From NCBI RefSeq assembly GCF_946187725.1, contig NZ_CAMHSK010000001.1:161608-225607 (forward strand): DNA of 64,000 nucleotides, read 5' to 3'. The position numbers and the translations under genes were made by a program. The notes beneath the pieces were generated by a model. The model saw only the letters and a list, made by a program, of their open reading frames with translations, had not been told where the DNA came from and searched no databases. The DNA is from an uncultured Treponema sp. (lineage in GTDB: Bacteria > Spirochaetota > Spirochaetia > Treponematales > Treponemataceae). Shown here piece after piece: positions 8,376 through 17,317 of this stretch. Every line of letters begins with the position of its first letter. Within the stretch, counting starts at the first letter, position 1.

Positions 8376-9319
8376 TTTTCTGCCTCTTTTCGCAAACGAG
8401 GGTCAATTATTGCATGCAGAAGGTCAACTGTCGTGTTGCAAAGTAAAGTTATTATGGCGAGATAAAGCACAAGTCCTTGAATCAGCGGAAAGTCACGTGT
8501 CAAAATCGATGATGCGACGAGTCTTCCGATTCCAGGAAGTGAAAACACATTTTCAATGATGATGCTCCCGCCTAAAATCTCAGTCATAATGAGTCCGAGC
8601 GTTGTAACTGAAGGCAGAAGGGCGTTTTTGAGGATGTGGATGGAAATCACCTGCCATTCATTCAAGCCCTTGCTGCGTGCCGTGCGGACATAATCTTGCT
8701 TAAATTGATTCAAAATGCTCGTAGTCGTGTAACGGGCAAGAATCGCACCAGAACCCAAGGCAAGCGATAAAGCTGGAAGCATGAGTGAGTGAAGCCACGA
8801 AAAAAATCCCTCGGAAATCGGTACATAGCCCATTGCCGGGAAAATTTGCAGTTTGACAGAGAAAACAAGAATCAGAAGCAGTGCCGTACAAAAAGAAGGA
8901 ACGGAAAACCAGATTTGATGCAGCGACATGAGCGGCTTGAAGAACTTTGTTTTGCGGATGTAAGCATACAGAAATCCGAAGAAAAATCCGATGCAGACCG
9001 TAAAAATGAGGGTGATAAAGGCAAGGCTCAGCGTGACCGAAAAACTACCTCTGATAAGATACGAAACACTCAGATTGTACTGATAGGAAATCCCAAGGTC
9101 ACCACGGAGTGCATTTCCAAGCCATAAGAAATATCGTTCTGCAACGCTCTTGTCCAAGCCCATTTTTTCTTCAAGAGCAGCGATTTGACTTGGTTCTGCA
9201 TCAGCTCCCAAAATGGCTAGTGCGGGATTCCCTGGTAAAAGTTGAAAAACAAAGAAGGTGAGCAAAGATATAAGGATGAGAGTGCTTATAAAACTGAGAA
9301 TTTTTCGTAAATAAAACAT
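8372..9319 (-). CDS. Peptide ABC transporter permease, OppB/DppB type
   Basis: First membrane subunit of the peptide importer; 315 residues. The N-terminus is a typical OppB/DppB one (a single span, then FQLLPGNPA). The EAA-type loop YVRTARSKGLNEWQVISIHI and a C-terminal IIENVFSLPGIGRL motif follow. AAGGA lies about 7-8 nt before ATG 9319. The binding protein lies 44 bp upstream and the OppC-type partner overlaps by 4 nt. It should form the transmembrane pore with the 7563-8375 protein. Confidence 0.92.
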   Translation of the reverse strand: MFYLRKILSFISTLILISLLTFFVFQLLPGNPALAILGADAEPSQIAALEEKMGLDKSVAERYFLWLGNALRGDLGISYQYNLSVSYLIRGSFSVTLSLAFITLIFTVCIGFFFGFLYAYIRKTKFFKPLMSLHQIWFSVPSFCTALLLILVFSVKLQIFPAMGYVPISEGFFSWLHSLMLPALSLALGSGAILARYTTTSILNQFKQDYVRTARSKGLNEWQVISIHILKNALLPSVTTLGLIMTEILGGSIIIENVFSLPGIGRLVASSILTRDFPLIQGLVLYLAIITLLCNTTVDLLHAIIDPRLRKEAEK

Positions 9320-9363
9320 CTCTCATCCTTCTGATAATTCGTGTTAATCCTTAAAAATCCGGC

Positions 9364-10854
9364 TTACTCAAAGCTCATTTTTGCGAAATTGTAGAAAAGC
9401 ACCGGATAGGTCTCGTAGCCGCGAATATCTTTACGAAGAAGAACAGTGTTGTTTGGGTCGGCAATGAAGACAGCTGGAGCTGACTTTGTGAGAAGTTCCT
9501 GACAGTATTTGTAATATTTGATTCGTTTTGTCTGGTCTGTCTCAACTTCAGCTTTGTCGAAAGTTTCATCGAAAATCGGGTTGTTGTATCGTGTGAAATT
9601 TCGTTTGTAAGTTGAATAATATCGTCGCAAAACCTCAGATGGTTCCAGTTTTCCACCAAAAGCAATGACTGTCGCCTGATAGTCGAATTTTGTATAAACC
9701 TGATCGAGCCAAGTCGTCCATTCAACAGGCTGAATTTTACAGTTGATTCCGATTTGTGAAAGCTGCTTTGCGATAATCTGTGCTGTATCCATGTGAATCC
9801 TGTAGTTTGCAGGAACGGTAATCGTTAAATCGAAGCCGTTTGCGTATCCTGCAACATTAAGGAGTGCCTTTGCCTGTGACAAATCGTTTTTGTAGATGTC
9901 AGAAAGGCGGTCATTATAATAAGTGCCCAAAATCGGGGAGAAATTGCTGTACAACTTTGTACCGAATCCGCCCATCGCACCTTCGATAATTTCGTTTTTA
10001 TCGACAGCCATTGTGATTGCCTGTCGAACGATTGGATTGTCCAATGGGGCGATAGAATTGTTTAAGCCTAAAACCTGAACCATGTTCTGAGGTGCGGAAA
10101 AAAGCTGGAATTTGTTGACCAGAGTCTTTGCATTTTCTGCGGAAAGCATTTGACCGATATCGAGCTGTTTTGACTGCAGGGCAGAAAGAATCGCGTTTTC
10201 ATCCGACATGATGTAGATTTCAATGCGCGGAATCGACGGCAAATTCGCGGTATTCCAGTAGTTTTCGTTCTTTTCAAGAACGACTTTCTGATGGAGTTTG
10301 TATTCAACGAATTTGTATGCTCCGGTTCCAATCGGTTTTGCTGCATGGTTTGAATATCCAACTGGCAAAATTGGACAAATGTTCAGTGCAAGAAAGCCGC
10401 CAATCCTGTTTTTTGTCTTGATGATGAAGGTGTAGTCATCTGTTGTCTGAATGCTTTCGACTGCGCGGGCAATCATGTCAGAGCGAACGGCATTTCCGTT
10501 CAGTCCAGCAAGGTTTTCATAAGTGTAAATACAGTCTGCACTGGTAAAATCAGCACCGTTATGAAATTTTACGCCCTTTCGCAAATGGAATGTGTAAGTC
10601 AGTTTGTCGTCTGAAATTTCATAAGATTCACATAAAGCAGGCTCTATAGCGCCTTTTTCGTTAAAAGAAAAAAGTCCGTCAAAAATATTGTAAAAAATTG
10701 CGGCTGTATCTGTTGCTGCAGATTCCCATGGGAAAAATGAATCTGGCTCAGAAGAAACATTCATGCGGAGCACAGTTTTAGAATCCTTTTTGCCGCAAGA
10801 AATAAAAATCAGCGAAAAAGCAACAATGATATAGAAGAAATTAGATTTTTTCAT
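9364..10854 (-). CDS. Oligopeptide-binding lipoprotein (SBP family 5)
   Basis: Substrate-binding subunit of the peptide importer, 496 residues, with a lipoprotein signal ending in the lipobox IFISC (Cys20). The body is SBP_bac_5 type: a FSFNEKGAIEPALCESYE-like segment, then YTFHLRKGVKFHNG, the family signature for OppA/DppA/NikA proteins. Its ATG overlaps the end of lgt by 4 nt (ATGA). The gene encoding a lipoprotein is therefore coupled to the enzyme that lipidates lipoproteins. Peptide is the most likely cargo, but nickel or haem binding is possible in this family. Confidence 0.9.
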   Translation of the reverse strand: MKKSNFFYIIVAFSLIFISCGKKDSKTVLRMNVSSEPDSFFPWESAATDTAAIFYNIFDGLFSFNEKGAIEPALCESYEISDDKLTYTFHLRKGVKFHNGADFTSADCIYTYENLAGLNGNAVRSDMIARAVESIQTTDDYTFIIKTKNRIGGFLALNICPILPVGYSNHAAKPIGTGAYKFVEYKLHQKVVLEKNENYWNTANLPSIPRIEIYIMSDENAILSALQSKQLDIGQMLSAENAKTLVNKFQLFSAPQNMVQVLGLNNSIAPLDNPIVRQAITMAVDKNEIIEGAMGGFGTKLYSNFSPILGTYYNDRLSDIYKNDLSQAKALLNVAGYANGFDLTITVPANYRIHMDTAQIIAKQLSQIGINCKIQPVEWTTWLDQVYTKFDYQATVIAFGGKLEPSEVLRRYYSTYKRNFTRYNNPIFDETFDKAEVETDQTKRIKYYKYCQELLTKSAPAVFIADPNNTVLLRKDIRGYETYPVLFYNFAKMSFE

Positions 10855-11840
10855 GCTTTAGTTTTCCTTTTGTTCAATAAATAACCTGCTACGGCAACTC
10901 CGATTCCACCGAGAATCATCAGGAAGCACAGAATTTGACCGGTCGAGATATTGAGCAGGCTTGTGTTCATGTAGAGTGGAGCATTTGTGTCTGCCGCAAT
11001 CCGATAACCGATGTCTGCGTCTGGTTCCCTGAAATATTCGATGAAAAATCTGAAAAATCCGTAACCGCCAGTGTAAATTGCACCAGAAAATCCATCAAAG
11101 GGTTTTTTTTTGTGCAAAATCCAAATGATAGAAAATAGAATGATTCCTTCAAAAAGTGCTTCGTAAAGCTGACTTGGATGTCTCGGAAGGTTCACGAGAT
11201 TAGTCTGAGCTTCCATGCCGATTTTTGCCATGAATTCTTTGACCCAGCCAAGCGATGATGAGAATTTTTCTGCGTGCGGGAAAATAATGCCCCATTTTGC
11301 CGTGGTAATTCTGCCGTAAAGCTCGCCATTCATGAAATTGCCGATTCGACCGAATGTATAGCCGAGGGGAATTGCCGTGACCATGGCATCTGCCCACTTG
11401 AAGAAGGGAACTTTGTGCTTCCAGCACCAGAAAATCATGCCTAAAAGACCACCGATAAATCCACCGTGATAGCTCATGCCTGCAAGACCTGTGAACCTGC
11501 CGTTCTGGAATGGCCAGAAAATGAGCCACGGTTTTCTGATGTAGATTCCGGAAGTGTCGTAAACCAAAGTTGAGAAAACGCGTGCACCAATCAGCAGAAA
11601 AACGATTCCTGTGGCGATAAAACTGAAAATATCGTCTTCTGTTGCCTTACGAAGAGTGCCGTTTGAATCAGTTGAATCCAAAGCACCTTCTTTCAACAGT
11701 TTTTTGAGGACAAGAAAAGCCGTACCAAATGCGAAGATGTACATGAGACCGTACCAACGCAAAAGTCCCAGAAAAGGAAGGCCTGGAAAGATTTCCGGAT
11801 GAATCCATGAAGGATAATTGATATATAATGGAAGAATCAT
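10851..11840 (-). CDS. lgt: Prolipoprotein diacylglyceryl transferase
   Basis: Transfers diacylglycerol from phosphatidylglycerol to the lipobox cysteine of prolipoproteins, the first step of lipoprotein maturation. It is an inner-membrane enzyme with about seven spans. The Lgt signature is clear: YHGGFIGG and then GRIGNFMNGELYGR, with the essential Arg of the family. The 329-residue length is slightly long; an acidic insert near residues 55-70 (LDSTDSNGTL) accounts for it. It overlaps the upstream minD-like gene and the downstream binding protein by 4 nt each. Such coupling makes sense in a window that encodes many lipoproteins. Confidence 0.95.
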   Translation of the reverse strand: MILPLYINYPSWIHPEIFPGLPFLGLLRWYGLMYIFAFGTAFLVLKKLLKEGALDSTDSNGTLRKATEDDIFSFIATGIVFLLIGARVFSTLVYDTSGIYIRKPWLIFWPFQNGRFTGLAGMSYHGGFIGGLLGMIFWCWKHKVPFFKWADAMVTAIPLGYTFGRIGNFMNGELYGRITTAKWGIIFPHAEKFSSSLGWVKEFMAKIGMEAQTNLVNLPRHPSQLYEALFEGIILFSIIWILHKKKPFDGFSGAIYTGGYGFFRFFIEYFREPDADIGYRIAADTNAPLYMNTSLLNISTGQILCFLMILGGIGVAVAGYLLNKRKTKA

Positions 11841-12952
11841 AGTTTAAATCCTTGTTGAGCTGCTTTTACTAAGCGTGATTTGAGCATGATATTTTCGTTT
11901 TTGAGCTGAGTGATTTCGTAGGCTTGAGTTTTAATCATTTCGGCAAGTTCTGCGACATTCAAAGCCCCGCTTCCGACCAAGTCTTCGACATAAGACATTT
12001 TTGCTGAATAATCATCGTTTGCCTCTTCTGAAGCAAGTTCAAAGGTTTCGTCGAAAGAAAGTGACTCGCCCTGAAGAATTTTATCTGCAATGCGGAAAAT
12101 TGCCTGTGCAAGAACGGAATTCGGCTTGTAAACCGTAACTGGCAGACTTGAAGAAAGTGCCTTGTCTTGCATTGTGTCACGGTACATGACGCCCAAAGAT
12201 TCTACTTCAATTCCAAGATACTGCTGGCATGAACGGCGAATCTTCTGTGCTTTTTCGGCATCTTTTGGTTCATCAATCATGTTCATGATAAGTCGTGGCT
12301 TAAACTGAGTGAGACGCTTTTTAAACCGATTGCCGCTTTCAGGGTCGATTTCTGAGATTTTTTCGATTAATTTTGGAATGTAAAGGCGCTGAAGCGATGC
12401 GGAATCATTTCGAAGTCTGCTGATGAATTCGGCGGCCTTTGAATTCTTTTTGAAAGTTGCTGCCATCAGGCGGAAAACAGCGTTTTTCAGGAAAAGATAG
12501 CCGTTCAATGTTGCCGTGACTGTTGGTGCCGTAACGATTATGCCCTGCGGAGAAGTGAGGAACAAATCAAGAATCGTAAGATGCGTGCCTGCTCCCAAAT
12601 CGACAATGAGATAATCAGCATCAACCGAGTGGAATTTTTTAATCAATGCGTTTTTTTGAGCAGCTTTGAGTGCGCTCAATCCCGGAATTTCAGAATCACC
12701 GGCGATAAAGCTTACATTTTTATAATCTGTAGGAGCTATGATTTCTTCGAATTTTGATTCGCCTGTAAGAAAAGTGCCTATTCCTTTTTTGGGAGAATTC
12801 TGCCCGATAACAAGATGAAGATTGGAAGCTCCTAAATCTAAATCTGCGAGAACAACTTTTTTGCCCGAAGCTCCGAGTGCGATTGCTAAATTTGCGGAAA
12901 GAAGGCTTTTACCGACACCGCCTTTGCCGCTTGCAACTGGAATAATCTGCAT
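11837..12952 (-). CDS. MinD/ParA-family ATPase (FlhG/MinD-like)
   Basis: Deviant-Walker P-loop ATPase with KGGVGKS at the very N-terminus, a DLDLGASN Walker A' region and a DYLIVDLGAG Walker B region. This is MinD/FlhG/CpsD-type architecture, with a C-terminal region rich in charged residues that ends in a short coiled coil. The open frame starts at 13087, but ATG 12952 begins exactly at the family start (MQIIPVASGKGG), giving 371 residues. A TATAAT at 12960-12965 ends 7 nt upstream, predicting a leaderless mRNA. FlhG-like control of flagellar number is possible in a spirochaete. No flagellar genes are adjacent, so the role is left open. Confidence 0.85.
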   Translation of the reverse strand: MQIIPVASGKGGVGKSLLSANLAIALGASGKKVVLADLDLGASNLHLVIGQNSPKKGIGTFLTGESKFEEIIAPTDYKNVSFIAGDSEIPGLSALKAAQKNALIKKFHSVDADYLIVDLGAGTHLTILDLFLTSPQGIIVTAPTVTATLNGYLFLKNAVFRLMAATFKKNSKAAEFISRLRNDSASLQRLYIPKLIEKISEIDPESGNRFKKRLTQFKPRLIMNMIDEPKDAEKAQKIRRSCQQYLGIEVESLGVMYRDTMQDKALSSSLPVTVYKPNSVLAQAIFRIADKILQGESLSFDETFELASEEANDDYSAKMSYVEDLVGSGALNVAELAEMIKTQAYEITQLKNENIMLKSRLVKAAQQGFKL

Positions 12953-12959
12953 AGAGAAC

Positions 12960-12965
12960 ATTATA
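12960..12965 (-). promoter_or_regulatory. -10 element of the minD-lgt-opp operon
   Basis: TATAAT on the minus strand, ending 7 nt before ATG 12952. The -35 region is weak. It predicts a leaderless operon transcript. Confidence 0.45.
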
Positions 12966-13031
12966 TCATAAAAACCTGCTCTTATAAAGAGAAATTCCCT
13001 TAAAAAAGAAACGATAAAATTTTCATAATCA

Positions 13032-13060
13032 TTGATTTTTCTTCCATAGATACATAGAAT
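13032..13060 (+). promoter_or_regulatory. ctpA promoter, predicted leaderless or near-leaderless
   Basis: TTGATT (13032-13037), 17 bp, TAGAAT (13055-13060), then 8 nt to ATG 13069. There is no ribosome-binding site. It is divergent from the minD-like promoter, about 70 bp away. Confidence 0.55.
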
Positions 13061-13068
13061 AGAATTAT

Positions 13069-14562
13069 ATGAAAAAATTTGATTCAATTTTAAAACGAAT
13101 AAACTCAGTTCTTCTGATTTTTATAATTGCACTTTTTGCTTCCCAGTGTTTTGCACAGTCTGCTGCAAATTCTGCGTCTGAAAAATCCGGTAAGTCACGC
13201 CAGTTTATGGAGATGATGAACGGAGTTTTTGATTTCGTCGAAAGAAATTATGTTGATGAAATCGATCCTCAGGTTCTGTATGCCGGTGCCCTCAAGGGAA
13301 TGCTTGAATCATTAAAAGACCCTTACACCGTTTACCTCGACAAATCAAGCTTCAGAAATATCAGTGATACAACTTCAGGCTCTTTTGGCGGTGTTGGTCT
13401 TCAGATTTCAAAATCTGCTGAATCCAGTCCTGAAAAACCTGCTTATGTCGAAGTTGCTTCTCCTGTTGAAGATACTCCAGGATTTAAAGCAGGAATTCTT
13501 GCTGGTGACTTAATTATTTCTATTAACGGCACGGACACTTCTACAATCACTATGGAGCAGGTTCTTGATATGCTTCGCGGAAAGGTCGGTGAAAGTGTTG
13601 AGCTTGTAATCCGCCGTGGAAAGAATATGGAATTCCCGGTTTCGCTTGTGCGTGCAATCATCGAAGTTCCGACCGTCAAATACGGCATGATTGAAGGCAC
13701 AAAAATCGGTTATATGCGCCTCATCGAATTTACCCCGCAGACAGTTGAGCGCACTCAGGAAGCACTCAATGCTTTCAAAGAAGCAAATGCAACTTCCCTT
13801 ATCATCGATTTGCGTAACAATCCAGGCGGCCTGATTACAAGTGCCGCTGATATCGCAGACAAATTTATCGACAGTGGTTCGATTGTATCAACAAAAAGCC
13901 GTCTTTCATTTGAAAATTCAGTCTTCACTGCTTCTGCCAAAAAAACAACTGTCCGTAACATGCCAATCGTTGTTTTGATTAACAAAGGAAGTGCTTCGGC
14001 TTCGGAAATTGTCAGCGGTGCTTTAAAAGACAATCATCTCGCATATCTTGTTGGTCAGCGCACTTACGGAAAAGGTTCTGTTCAGCAGGTTTTGCCGCTT
14101 TCTGCTACCGATGGCATCAAAATTACCATGGCACGCTACTACACTCCGAGCGATGTTAACATTGACAAAATCGGCATTCCGCCTGACCGCGAAATTCTCT
14201 TCCCTGTTTTGAGTGAAGAAGGCGAAAAGCAGTATCTTGAATTGTACAAGTCTACCGAAGTTTCTGATTTTGTTGACGGCCGCTCTGATTTGACCGAAAA
14301 ACAGATTTCTGACTTTGCAAAGACTCTCAAGTCAAAATATACCGAAATCGATGAATCAAGTCTTCGCAAGCTGGTTCGTAACGAAGTCAACAAAACAAAG
14401 GGCACAATGCTCTATGATTTGGATTACGACATCCAGTTGAACGAAGCAATTTCAATTCTTCAGAAAGAGAATTTCACTGAACTGATTAAAAATACAAAAA
14501 CGCTCAAAGAACTCCAGGATTTGGCAATTTTGGAAGATTCTAAGAAAGACGAGAAAAAATAA
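13069..14562 (+). CDS. ctpA: C-terminal processing peptidase (S41), PDZ protease
   Basis: Periplasmic serine protease of the CtpA/Prc group. A signal peptide or anchor (residues 5-27, ending in CFAQS) is followed by a PDZ domain (about 100-185) and the S41 catalytic domain. The Ser/Lys dyad is visible: GSASASEIVSGAL holds the catalytic Ser near residue 309, and RTYGKGSVQQ holds the Lys near 333. The 497-residue length is normal. It runs 3 bp ahead of rsmE, so the two are probably co-transcribed. Members trim C-termini of envelope proteins; the substrate here is unknown. Confidence 0.94.
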   Translation: MKKFDSILKRINSVLLIFIIALFASQCFAQSAANSASEKSGKSRQFMEMMNGVFDFVERNYVDEIDPQVLYAGALKGMLESLKDPYTVYLDKSSFRNISDTTSGSFGGVGLQISKSAESSPEKPAYVEVASPVEDTPGFKAGILAGDLIISINGTDTSTITMEQVLDMLRGKVGESVELVIRRGKNMEFPVSLVRAIIEVPTVKYGMIEGTKIGYMRLIEFTPQTVERTQEALNAFKEANATSLIIDLRNNPGGLITSAADIADKFIDSGSIVSTKSRLSFENSVFTASAKKTTVRNMPIVVLINKGSASASEIVSGALKDNHLAYLVGQRTYGKGSVQQVLPLSATDGIKITMARYYTPSDVNIDKIGIPPDREILFPVLSEEGEKQYLELYKSTEVSDFVDGRSDLTEKQISDFAKTLKSKYTEIDESSLRKLVRNEVNKTKGTMLYDLDYDIQLNEAISILQKENFTELIKNTKTLKELQDLAILEDSKKDEKK

Positions 14563-14565
14563 CCG

Positions 14566-15381
14566 GTGCGCCAATACATTTCGCAAAAAGCACTCGATTC
14601 AGACGGATTTCTCACTATAATCGGCAAGGATTATCGTTATTTGCGTAGCGTACTTCGAATTCGTGCCGGTGACATGATTCATGTGAGGCTTCCCGACGGC
14701 GTTTTGCAGCCGATGACGGTCTGTGCGGTTGATGAAAAATTAAAAAAAATCTTGTTGCAAAGTTGTGACCTTCTTGATTCAGAACAAAAGGGCGAAAATC
14801 AGCCTGAAGAGACTGACGCGATTGAATCATGTGAATTTTCGCTTTTCATGGCGGTTCCAAAGTCTTCAAAATTTGACCTGATTGTGCGCCAGGCAACAGA
14901 ATGTGGTGTGGCCAAAATTTTCCCGGTTCAGACAGAATTTTCTCAAAAAGGCGGCGAGAAAATGAATTTTCGTTCAGAGCGTTTTGAGCGGATTATCAAA
15001 GAAGCCCGGCAACAGAGCGGAAGTCCCGTTAACACACAGATTGAAGATTGCGTGAATTTAAAAGAAGCCGCGGATTTATGGAAAGCAGAAACTGAAAACC
15101 TTTCTGACTCAGAAAAACTTGCCATCGTGCTTTATGAGCGAAATGATTTTACGATGTCAGTTTCCGAAGCCTGCAAAAAAATCACAAAAGCGAAGAAAGC
15201 CGCACTTTTCTGTGGAAGCGAGGGCGGAATTTCCCCTGCTGAAATAGAAATCCTGCGAGAGGCTGGATTCACGCCTGTTCATTTAAAAACAAACATCCTT
15301 CGCTGTGAGACGGCGGCACTTTATGGAATCGCCGTTTTGCAATCCGCAATTAGTAATGAAGATGTAAATGATGATTGCTAA
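14566..15381 (+). CDS. rsmE: 16S rRNA m3U1498 methyltransferase
   Basis: SPOUT-class methyltransferase that methylates U1498 of 16S rRNA; 271 residues. The N-terminal PUA-like domain is followed by the SPOUT core with VPKSSKFDLIVRQATECGV, and then the knot region FCGSEGGISPAE and LKTNILRCETAALYG, which bind S-adenosylmethionine. The start is GTG 14566, 3 bp after the ctpA stop, with no good ribosome-binding site, which suggests translational coupling. An acidic stretch near residues 73-90 (SEQKGENQPEETD) is an insertion relative to the usual length. Confidence 0.93.
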   Translation: MRQYISQKALDSDGFLTIIGKDYRYLRSVLRIRAGDMIHVRLPDGVLQPMTVCAVDEKLKKILLQSCDLLDSEQKGENQPEETDAIESCEFSLFMAVPKSSKFDLIVRQATECGVAKIFPVQTEFSQKGGEKMNFRSERFERIIKEARQQSGSPVNTQIEDCVNLKEAADLWKAETENLSDSEKLAIVLYERNDFTMSVSEACKKITKAKKAALFCGSEGGISPAEIEILREAGFTPVHLKTNILRCETAALYGIAVLQSAISNEDVNDDC

Positions 15382-15437
15382 TCATTTAATTTTTGTGTTA
15401 AACTGTTCCGCATAGAAAAAAGGGGTGTCTTTTCAAA

Positions 15438-16229
15438 ATGAAGCGAATCGAATTGCTTGGGGTACCAATTGATATTTGCCGTCAGGAAGAGCTTGAAGGC
15501 GAAATCATGCGGATTCTTGAAAAGCCTGGCATGAAGCAGATTGTTTTTCTCTCGGTTTGGGATTTACTCAAGGCTCGTAACAAAAAAAAGGATTTGGGTG
15601 ATGCCTTGCGAAACGCAGATTTGGTTCTCCCGGTTTCAAAAAGCATCTTGAAGGGTGCTCGTTTTCTTAAACTTGATGTTCCTGTTCGTTACAATCCTTT
15701 CAATGCGGTCATTCAGATTCTAAACACGCTTGATTATAACTACAGATCGCTTTATCTTCTTGGAGCACATAAAAAAACTCTTCAGACGGCAGAACATAAT
15801 GTTCACGACACTTTCAAAAATCTTCGGATTGTCGGCCGTTATGTCGGCTATTTCCCCAAAAGTGCGGAACCAAATGTCGTTCAGGCGATTTATAAGGCAT
15901 CCCCCTCTCTTGTCATTGTAAGCGAAGGCATAAAAGAAAAAAATCTCTGGGCTTATCACAGGCGCGAGCAATTTTCATCGAGCATATTTTTGTATTACAG
16001 AGACTGTCTTGGAATTTTCGGTGGCCGAATCAAACGGGTCAGTGAAAAATCTTTTGATGCCGGCCATGAAATATGGAATGAAATCGCGCACAATCCGGCG
16101 AAGCTGTTCCTGATTTTCCCTTATTGGTGGTATAAAACGCTGCTGATTTGCACGCGGCTTTTCGGTAAGAAAAAGTCCGGTGAATCCGGAATCTATCATG
16201 TCGAGAGTCTTGAAAAGCAGGCAAAATAA
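15438..16229 (+). CDS. WecG/TagA/CpsF-family glycosyltransferase
   Basis: GT26 family enzyme (WecG/TagA), 263 residues; relatives transfer N-acetylmannosamine or a mannosaminuronic unit to a lipid-linked sugar at the inner face of the membrane. The core SLYLLGAHKKTLQTAEHN and IVGRYVGYFP match the family's nucleotide-sugar region. FAGRIKR-type sequence is seen here as IFGGRIKR. A basic, hydrophobic C-terminus (about residues 205-245) fits membrane association. GGGGTG precedes ATG 15438. No other polysaccharide genes are next to it. The sugar is unknown. Confidence 0.85.
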   Translation: MKRIELLGVPIDICRQEELEGEIMRILEKPGMKQIVFLSVWDLLKARNKKKDLGDALRNADLVLPVSKSILKGARFLKLDVPVRYNPFNAVIQILNTLDYNYRSLYLLGAHKKTLQTAEHNVHDTFKNLRIVGRYVGYFPKSAEPNVVQAIYKASPSLVIVSEGIKEKNLWAYHRREQFSSSIFLYYRDCLGIFGGRIKRVSEKSFDAGHEIWNEIAHNPAKLFLIFPYWWYKTLLICTRLFGKKKSGESGIYHVESLEKQAK

Positions 16230-16246
16230 GTCGCACGGAGAGAGTG

Positions 16247-17317
16247 ATGTCGGATTCCTGTGTTCTTTTTACAGACAAGCTGGATGAGCTGATTTTTGCA
16301 CGGCATAAATCGCATAAAATAATCCGTTATGCTTCTGATTTTCAGCTTCTTTGCAAGATTCTAGAAAAATATGACACGCGCCTTATTTTTGCAAAAGATT
16401 CTTGCGTTGATGAAAATCTAAAAAAACTGATTTCAGAAAATGATTTCCAGCTTTCTGAATATCGTTCCATGACAGAGCTTTCGGTTTTGCTCGAAAAATT
16501 TGATTCTGATAATTCTTCCAATAATCTGCCCGAAAACAATAATTTTGACATTGAAAAACACAAGATGCTGTGTGAGCTTAGCCCCAGTTATGCTGCTTTG
16601 GCTGGAAGTTCTACGGCGATGCAGAAATTGCGTGCTGAAATCCTTAGAGTTGCGGCTTTTGATGTTTCCGTATTGCTTTTGGGTGAAACTGGCACAGGCA
16701 AGACTTTGATTGCAAAGGCAATTCATGAGCTTTCTTCTCGCCGAAAGAGTGAATTTAAGCAGCAGGTTCTTGCAAATTCGAATGAAATGCTTATTGAATC
16801 TAAACTGTTTGGCGTTGTAAAAGGTGCCTTTACCGGTGCGGTTGAATCAATGGGGCTTTTTGAAGAGACTTATGGCGGAACTTTGTTTTTAGATGAAATA
16901 GGTGACATTTCGCCTTCTTTTCAGACAAAGCTGCTTCAGGTTTTGAGCGAAAATGTGGTAAATCGCATTGGCTCCAATAAAGATATTCCCGTCGATTCCA
17001 GAATGATTTTTGCCACGAACAGAAATCTTGATGCTAAAATCCAAAAAGGTGAATTCCGGGAAGATTTGCTTCACAGAATAAACGATGTAACGCTTAGAAT
17101 TCCGCCCTTGAGGGAACGCCTTGATGACATCCCGGAAATTGCGGAATCTGTTCTGAAAAAGTACAAGATTAATAAAAAACTTTCCGCAGAAGCCGTTTCG
17201 GTTTTAAAAACAATTCAGTGGCGTGGAAATATCCGTCAGCTTGAAAAAGTCGTTAAAAATGCAGGTCTTCTTTATTGCAGAGGCGATGTGATTGAACCAG
17301 AACACATTCGCTTATAG
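16247..17317 (+). CDS. Sigma-54-dependent activator lacking a DNA-binding domain
   Basis: AAA+ activator of sigma-54 RNA polymerase. Walker A GETGTGKT lies near residue 145, the sigma-54 contact loop KGAFTGA near 194, Walker B GGTLFLDEIGD near 210-220, and the sensor and arginine region FREDLLHRINDV follow. The protein stops at residue 356 (EPEHIRL) right after the AAA+ lid, so the Fis-type helix-turn-helix normally found at the C-terminus is missing. The N-terminal about 110 residues are not a recognisable receiver domain. ATG 16247 is chosen over GTG 16244 because GGAG lies 6 nt upstream. FlgR of Helicobacter is a known activator without DNA binding. Confidence 0.85.
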   Translation: MSDSCVLFTDKLDELIFARHKSHKIIRYASDFQLLCKILEKYDTRLIFAKDSCVDENLKKLISENDFQLSEYRSMTELSVLLEKFDSDNSSNNLPENNNFDIEKHKMLCELSPSYAALAGSSTAMQKLRAEILRVAAFDVSVLLLGETGTGKTLIAKAIHELSSRRKSEFKQQVLANSNEMLIESKLFGVVKGAFTGAVESMGLFEETYGGTLFLDEIGDISPSFQTKLLQVLSENVVNRIGSNKDIPVDSRMIFATNRNLDAKIQKGEFREDLLHRINDVTLRIPPLRERLDDIPEIAESVLKKYKINKKLSAEAVSVLKTIQWRGNIRQLEKVVKNAGLLYCRGDVIEPEHIRL

